From: Planctomycetaceae bacterium
GTDB lineage: Bacteria > Planctomycetota > Planctomycetia > Pirellulales > UBA1268
NCBI GenBank assembly: GCA_947464585.1
Contig: CANHYS010000111.1
Span: 1 to 6,854 of the forward strand
Reading direction: 5' to 3'
Length of the DNA: 6,854 bases
Of the stretch, positions 4,306-6,854 are shown one piece after another; positions within the stretch are counted from its first letter, which is position 1, and every line of letters starts with the position of its first letter. Both the position numbers and the translations under genes were made by a program. The notes beneath the pieces are model-generated. The model did no database searches and had not been told where the DNA came from. It worked only from the letters and a program-made list of their open reading frames with translations.

Positions 4306-6177
4306 ATGTCTGAGCGAGTGAGGCTTTCCGTCGCCCAGCGGTCAACCGCCCAGAACGTCGCGATCGCAGCGGTCATCCTGATCGCGTTCGGCAGGATTGT
4401 TTCCCACGGCTGGGTCAATTTCGACGACCCGATCCATGTCACGGAGAACCCCTCTTTTTTCCCCCTGTCGTGGCGGGAGCTGGGCGGTTTCTGGGTGCGT
4501 CCTTACGAGCACCTCTACGTCCCCGCCAGCTACATGCTCTTCGCGGCCGAGTCCGCGGCGAGTCGCTGGCTGCATGGCGACGGGCCGATGGCCGTCCCAC
4601 GCCCCGGTCTCTTTCATGCCGTGAGCCTTGCGCTCCACGTGGCCGCCTCGCTGCTCGTCCTGCGGATCCTCCGGCGGTTCACCACACAGCCCTGGGCTGC
4701 GGTCGTGGGCGGCCTGGTGTTCGCGCTGCACCCGCTCCAGGTCGAGTCGGTCGCGTGGATCGCCGAGCAACGCGGCCTGCTCGCCGCCGTGTTCTCGCTT
4801 CTGGCAATCGATCAGTTCCTGGAGTGGACGGAACGCGATCAAGGCCGGTCACGGCTGCGGGCATCGTATGTGCTTGCGACCGGCGCCCTCGTCGTCGCGC
4901 TGCTGGCGAAGCCGTCGGCCGTCGTCACGCCGCTTGTCGCCTTCGCGCTCGCCAGCCACGGCCGGAAAGGACCCATGCCCACCATGCCCACCATGCCCAC
5001 GCTCATCTGGGCCCTCGCCCCGTGGGCTGTGCTGGCGGTCGCGGCTGCGATTTGCACGCGGTTTGTGCAGCCCGCCGACCTGACACGGGTGCACGTGCCC
5101 CTGATGACCCGTCCCCTCATCGCCGGCGACGCGATTGCGTTTTACGCGGGCAAACTCCTCGTGCCTGTGAACCTGTGCGTCGTCTACGGGCGCACGCCTC
5201 AGGCAACACTCGCCGATCCCTACGCCCCGGTCACGGCCGGTCTCGTCGCGATCGCATTTGCAGGGGTGCTGCTCCTGCCGCGTGGTCGCGAGTGGAGGCT
5301 CCCGCTGGCGCTCTTTGTCATCCCGCTCCTGCCGGTTTTGGGGTTCACTGATTTTGTCTACCAGAACAATTCCACGGTTGCCGATCGGTATATGTATCTT
5401 GCGATGCTCGGTCCGGCGTTGGCTGTCGCCATGGCGATCGACCGACTGCAGGCCGTCGCGGGTGCACGGCCCGACGGCAGACTGCCGCTCGCGGCGGGCA
5501 TCCCCGTCGCCGTCTTGTGTCTGCTGCTCACCTGGCAGCAAGTTGGCCTGTGGAGGGATTCCCTGACTCTCTTCACAAGCTCGCTCGAGTCGGGCCACGA
5601 GAGTTCCGTCGCCCTGAACAACCTCGGGATCGCGCTCACCGAGGCTGGTCGGCCCGACGATGCGTTGCCACTTCTGCTCCGAGCCGTCGAACGGGACCCC
5701 ACCGATGCCGGCGGCTGGTTCAATCTGGGAAATGCCCACGCAGCGGCAGACGAATTCACCGAGGCTGGCCAGGCTTTCGACCGCTGCCTCGCGCTTGACG
5801 GCGAGCGATTCAAGGCCTGGAACAATCTCGGCCTGGCGCGGCTCTTCCAGAGCGACGCGGCCGGCGCTGAAGCGGCGTGGCTGGAGAGCATCCGGATCCG
5901 GCCCCGGTTCGCCGACGCGCGGCTGAACCTCGCCAAGCTGCTGCTTTCCCGCGGCGAATCGGCGGTTGCCGCCGAGCACGTGCAGACGGTGCTCGAGCGG
6001 GATCGAACGCATGCCGAAGCCCACAACATGCTGGGCGTCATCCATGCCGCAGCGGGCCAGCCGCGCGAGGCAGCGGCCTGTTTCGAGGCCGCCGTCAGGT
6101 TCGCGCCCCGCCGCGAGGATTTTCGCGCGACCCTCGAACGGGCCCGGCAGGCCCTCGCTGCCGGGCAGTCGCCCTGA
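4306..6177 (+). CDS. Polytopic GT-C-like (TMTC-like) membrane protein with C-terminal TPRs
   Basis: A 623-residue protein in two parts. Residues 17 to about 411 hold roughly ten hydrophobic helices with landmarks of the bacterial TPR/O-mannosyltransferase-like (TMTC-like, GT-C fold) family: the acidic pair Asp40-Asp41 in NFDDPIHVTENP in the first outer loop, the FALHPLQVESVAW block (139-151), Lys202-Pro203 in LLAKPSAVVTP, FYAGKLLVPVNL, and VADRYMYLAMLG (358-369). Residues 434-603 are five consecutive 34-residue TPRs (starting at 434, 468, 502, 536 and 570), each with the N.LG..L...G pattern. GT-C enzymes transfer sugars from lipid-phosphate donors at the outer membrane face, with a DD or DE pair as the catalytic or metal site; the TPR part would bind a partner or substrate protein. 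The sugar and acceptor are unknown. An in-frame nine-base repeat encodes (Met-Pro-Thr)x3 at 224-232. It follows the flavoprotein gene by 39 bases and probably shares its transcript. Confidence 0.85.
   Translation: MSERVRLSVAQRSTAQNVAIAAVILIAFGRIVSHGWVNFDDPIHVTENPSFFPLSWRELGGFWVRPYEHLYVPASYMLFAAESAASRWLHGDGPMAVPRPGLFHAVSLALHVAASLLVLRILRRFTTQPWAAVVGGLVFALHPLQVESVAWIAEQRGLLAAVFSLLAIDQFLEWTERDQGRSRLRASYVLATGALVVALLAKPSAVVTPLVAFALASHGRKGPMPTMPTMPTLIWALAPWAVLAVAAAICTRFVQPADLTRVHVPLMTRPLIAGDAIAFYAGKLLVPVNLCVVYGRTPQATLADPYAPVTAGLVAIAFAGVLLLPRGREWRLPLALFVIPLLPVLGFTDFVYQNNSTVADRYMYLAMLGPALAVAMAIDRLQAVAGARPDGRLPLAAGIPVAVLCLLLTWQQVGLWRDSLTLFTSSLESGHESSVALNNLGIALTEAGRPDDALPLLLRAVERDPTDAGGWFNLGNAHAAADEFTEAGQAFDRCLALDGERFKAWNNLGLARLFQSDAAGAEAAWLESIRIRPRFADARLNLAKLLLSRGESAVAAEHVQTVLERDRTHAEAHNMLGVIHAAAGQPREAAACFEAAVRFAPRREDFRATLERARQALAAGQSP
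4975..5001 (+). repeat. Three tandem 9-bp units within the GT-C gene
   Basis: ATGCCCACC occurs at 4975-4983 and 4984-4992, followed by ATGCCCACG at 4993-5001, encoding Met-Pro-Thr three times (residues 224-232) in the loop before the helix starting at Leu233. Because the unit is nine bases, copy-number change would add or remove three residues without a frameshift. Confidence 0.9.
6142..6166 (+). terminator. Strong hairpin overlapping the 3' end of the GT-C/TPR gene
   Basis: GCCCGGCAG (6142-6150) pairs perfectly with CTGCCGGGC (6158-6166) around a 7-base loop, ending 8 bases before the TGA at 6175-6177. A second, weaker hairpin AGCGG-CGGCT-CCGCT follows at 6184-6198. Neither has a T-run. Together they may end the operon's transcript or protect its 3' end; a purely coding explanation (Ala/Arg/Gly-rich codons) is also possible. 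Confidence 0.35.
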
Positions 6178-6216
6178 ACAACCAGCGGCGGCTCCGCTCG
6201 GAATCCAGCGCCCTCA

Positions 6217-6222
6217 CATAAT
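6217..6222 (+). promoter_or_regulatory. Possible -10 element before the pseudopilin gene
   Basis: CATAAT lies in the only AT-rich pocket of the 6178-6341 interval, about 20 bases upstream of the first leader stem. No matching -35 is seen at the expected distance, so this is a weak candidate. Confidence 0.2.
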
Positions 6223-6240
6223 TCTCACAACAGAGACACA

Positions 6241-6311
6241 ATCGGCTCATCGTCTACCCGTAGCCTGCCTGAGCCGGTTCGGAGGATGTCTCCGGGGCGG
6301 TGCTATCACCG
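6241..6311 (+). promoter_or_regulatory. Predicted structured 5' leader of the pseudopilin gene (three hairpins)
   Basis: Three stems follow one another. The first pairs 6241-6249 (ATCGGCTCA) with 6270-6278 (TGAGCCGGT), 9 pairs including one G-U, with a 20-base apical part. The second is CGGAG-GATGT-CTCCG at 6280-6294. The third is CGGTG-CTAT-CACCG at 6298-6311. A 30-base spacer with the ribosome site then leads to the ATG at 6342. It does not match the consensus of riboswitches I can recall. It could be a regulatory leader, an upstream terminator without T-run, or mRNA stabiliser. Confidence 0.4.
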
Positions 6312-6327
6312 GTTTCCAATACCAACC

Positions 6328-6334
6328 AAAGGGA
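6328..6334 (+). promoter_or_regulatory. Ribosome binding site of the pseudopilin gene
   Basis: AAAGGGA with 7 bases to the ATG at 6342. It is a modest Shine-Dalgarno in a single-stranded, A/C-rich stretch after the hairpins, consistent with an accessible start. Confidence 0.5.
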
Positions 6335-6341
6335 TTGCTTT

Positions 6342-6854
6342 ATGCGTTCTTCATCGTTCCAGAAACGAGGCGGCTTCACGCTGGTGGAGTTGCTCGTCGT
6401 CATCGCGATCATCGGGCTGCTCGTGGCCCTGTTGCTTCCGGCTCTGTCCGCAGCCCGGCAGTCTGCGATTGCCGCGGGTGCCAACACCTCGCTCGGCGGG
6501 TTCGGCCGGTCGTTCCTCATCACCGCCGACCAGGACGTCGCCGAGCGCGGCCAGCTGTCGTCCGGTGCCTTCGACCACCTCCGCGACGGCGACGTGCGCC
6601 GCGTCGGCTGGGTCGCTGACGTGATCAAGAACAAGGTCGTCAACCCCGGCAAGGCCCTCGACGCCTCGAACCCGTCGAAGGTCAACGAAAAGGTTGGCGA
6701 CTACACCGGGGCGGTGAACGTGACCGGGAAGGGCAACAAGACCCGCTGGAAAGGCCAAACCGGCAATCTGAACTTCGGCGGCACGAACGGCCCGAAGGAC
6801 GTGACGACGGCGGCCCAGAAGGTGAAAGTTTGGGACGACGGCTACAACACCAAC
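6342..6854 (+). CDS. Type II pseudopilin-like protein, 5' part (runs off the window)
   Basis: 171 codons are visible and the frame is still open at the right edge. The N-terminus is a textbook class III (type IV prepilin) signal: a short basic leader [11 protein letters not shown], cleavage expected after Gly11, then Phe12 and the +5 Glu16 in [14 protein letters not shown], with a hydrophobic helix running to about residue 37. Prepilin peptidase would cut and N-methylate it, and the mature protein would be membrane-anchored with an outer globular part. The body ([20 protein letters not shown], then [17 protein letters not shown] and GDYTGA) resembles a planctomycete family of pseudopilin-like proteins distinct from the common DUF1559 type, judged from memory. 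No cysteine is seen so far. It is likely transcribed alone behind its structured leader. Role in secretion or an envelope structure is unknown. Confidence 0.85.
   Translation, partial: MRSSSFQKRGGFTLVELLVVIAIIGLLVALLLPALSAARQSAIAAGANTSLGGFGRSFLITADQDVAERGQLSSGAFDHLRDGDVRRVGWVADVIKNKVVNPGKALDASNPSKVNEKVGDYTGAVNVTGKGNKTRWKGQTGNLNFGGTNGPKDVTTAAQKVKVWDDGYNTN

Noticed and set aside
4453..4465. T6C5 run in the GT-C gene as a phase-variable slippery site
   Set aside because: The runs are short, the frame is intact, and a similar T6 in the desulfurase (874-879) suggests background.
4849..6045. A 398-codon minus-strand open frame opposite the GT-C/TPR gene
   Set aside because: A shadow of the TPR coding frame; no motifs and no ribosome site.
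6241..6311. Known c-di-GMP (GEMM) riboswitch
   Set aside because: The conserved core sequences of the class I aptamer as I recall them are absent, so only an unassigned structured leader is claimed.
5966..6619. A plus-strand 217-codon frame spanning the GT-C/TPR gene end and the pseudopilin start
   Set aside because: It overlaps two supported genes in another frame and its translation is Arg/Pro-rich without domains.

Overview
This is a high-GC window from what is most likely a planctomycete (Pirellulales-like) chromosome. Three things point there: a type II pseudopilin-like gene with the '[15 protein letters not shown]' N-terminus so abundant in that phylum, a membrane-anchored protein carrying a carboxypeptidase-regulatory-like beta domain, and short GC-rich palindromic repeats with a GCTCACGC / GCGTGAGC core. 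This placement is inferred from gene content, since no rRNA or marker gene lies in the window.

Layout, left to right. (1) 2-400, plus strand: the 3' part of a DnaA-like gene. It ends in an intact DnaA domain IV (helix-turn-helix DNA-binding signature GRDHTTVLH), which follows almost directly on a remnant of the AAA+ core, with the usual lid/sensor II region missing. (2) 401-572: intergenic DNA holding a cluster of GC-rich inverted and direct repeats. (3) 573-1781, plus: a class V aminotransferase-fold cysteine desulfurase, with the PLP lysine and active-site cysteine present but the conserved Asn-Asn pair near the cofactor replaced. (4) 1820-2497, minus: a 225-residue single-pass membrane protein, convergent with the desulfurase. 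(5) 2498-2733: a divergent intergenic region. (6) 2734-4266 and 4306-6177, plus: a probable two-gene operon of an FAD-dependent amine-oxidase-type flavoprotein and a polytopic GT-C-like (TMTC-like) membrane protein with five C-terminal TPRs. (7) 6178-6341: a 164-bp intergenic region predicted to form several hairpins in the leader of (8), a pseudopilin-like gene starting at 6342 and running off the right edge.

The only clear functional pairing is the flavoprotein and the GT-C/TPR protein. Their tight spacing and families suggest a joint role in envelope glycan or glycoconjugate synthesis, which is inference. The other genes look like independent transcription units. There is no CRISPR array, tRNA, rRNA, transposase or origin in the window. 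The most noteworthy observations are the lid-less DnaA paralog, the altered desulfurase cofactor site, the structured leader before the pseudopilin, and the palindromic repeat cluster.
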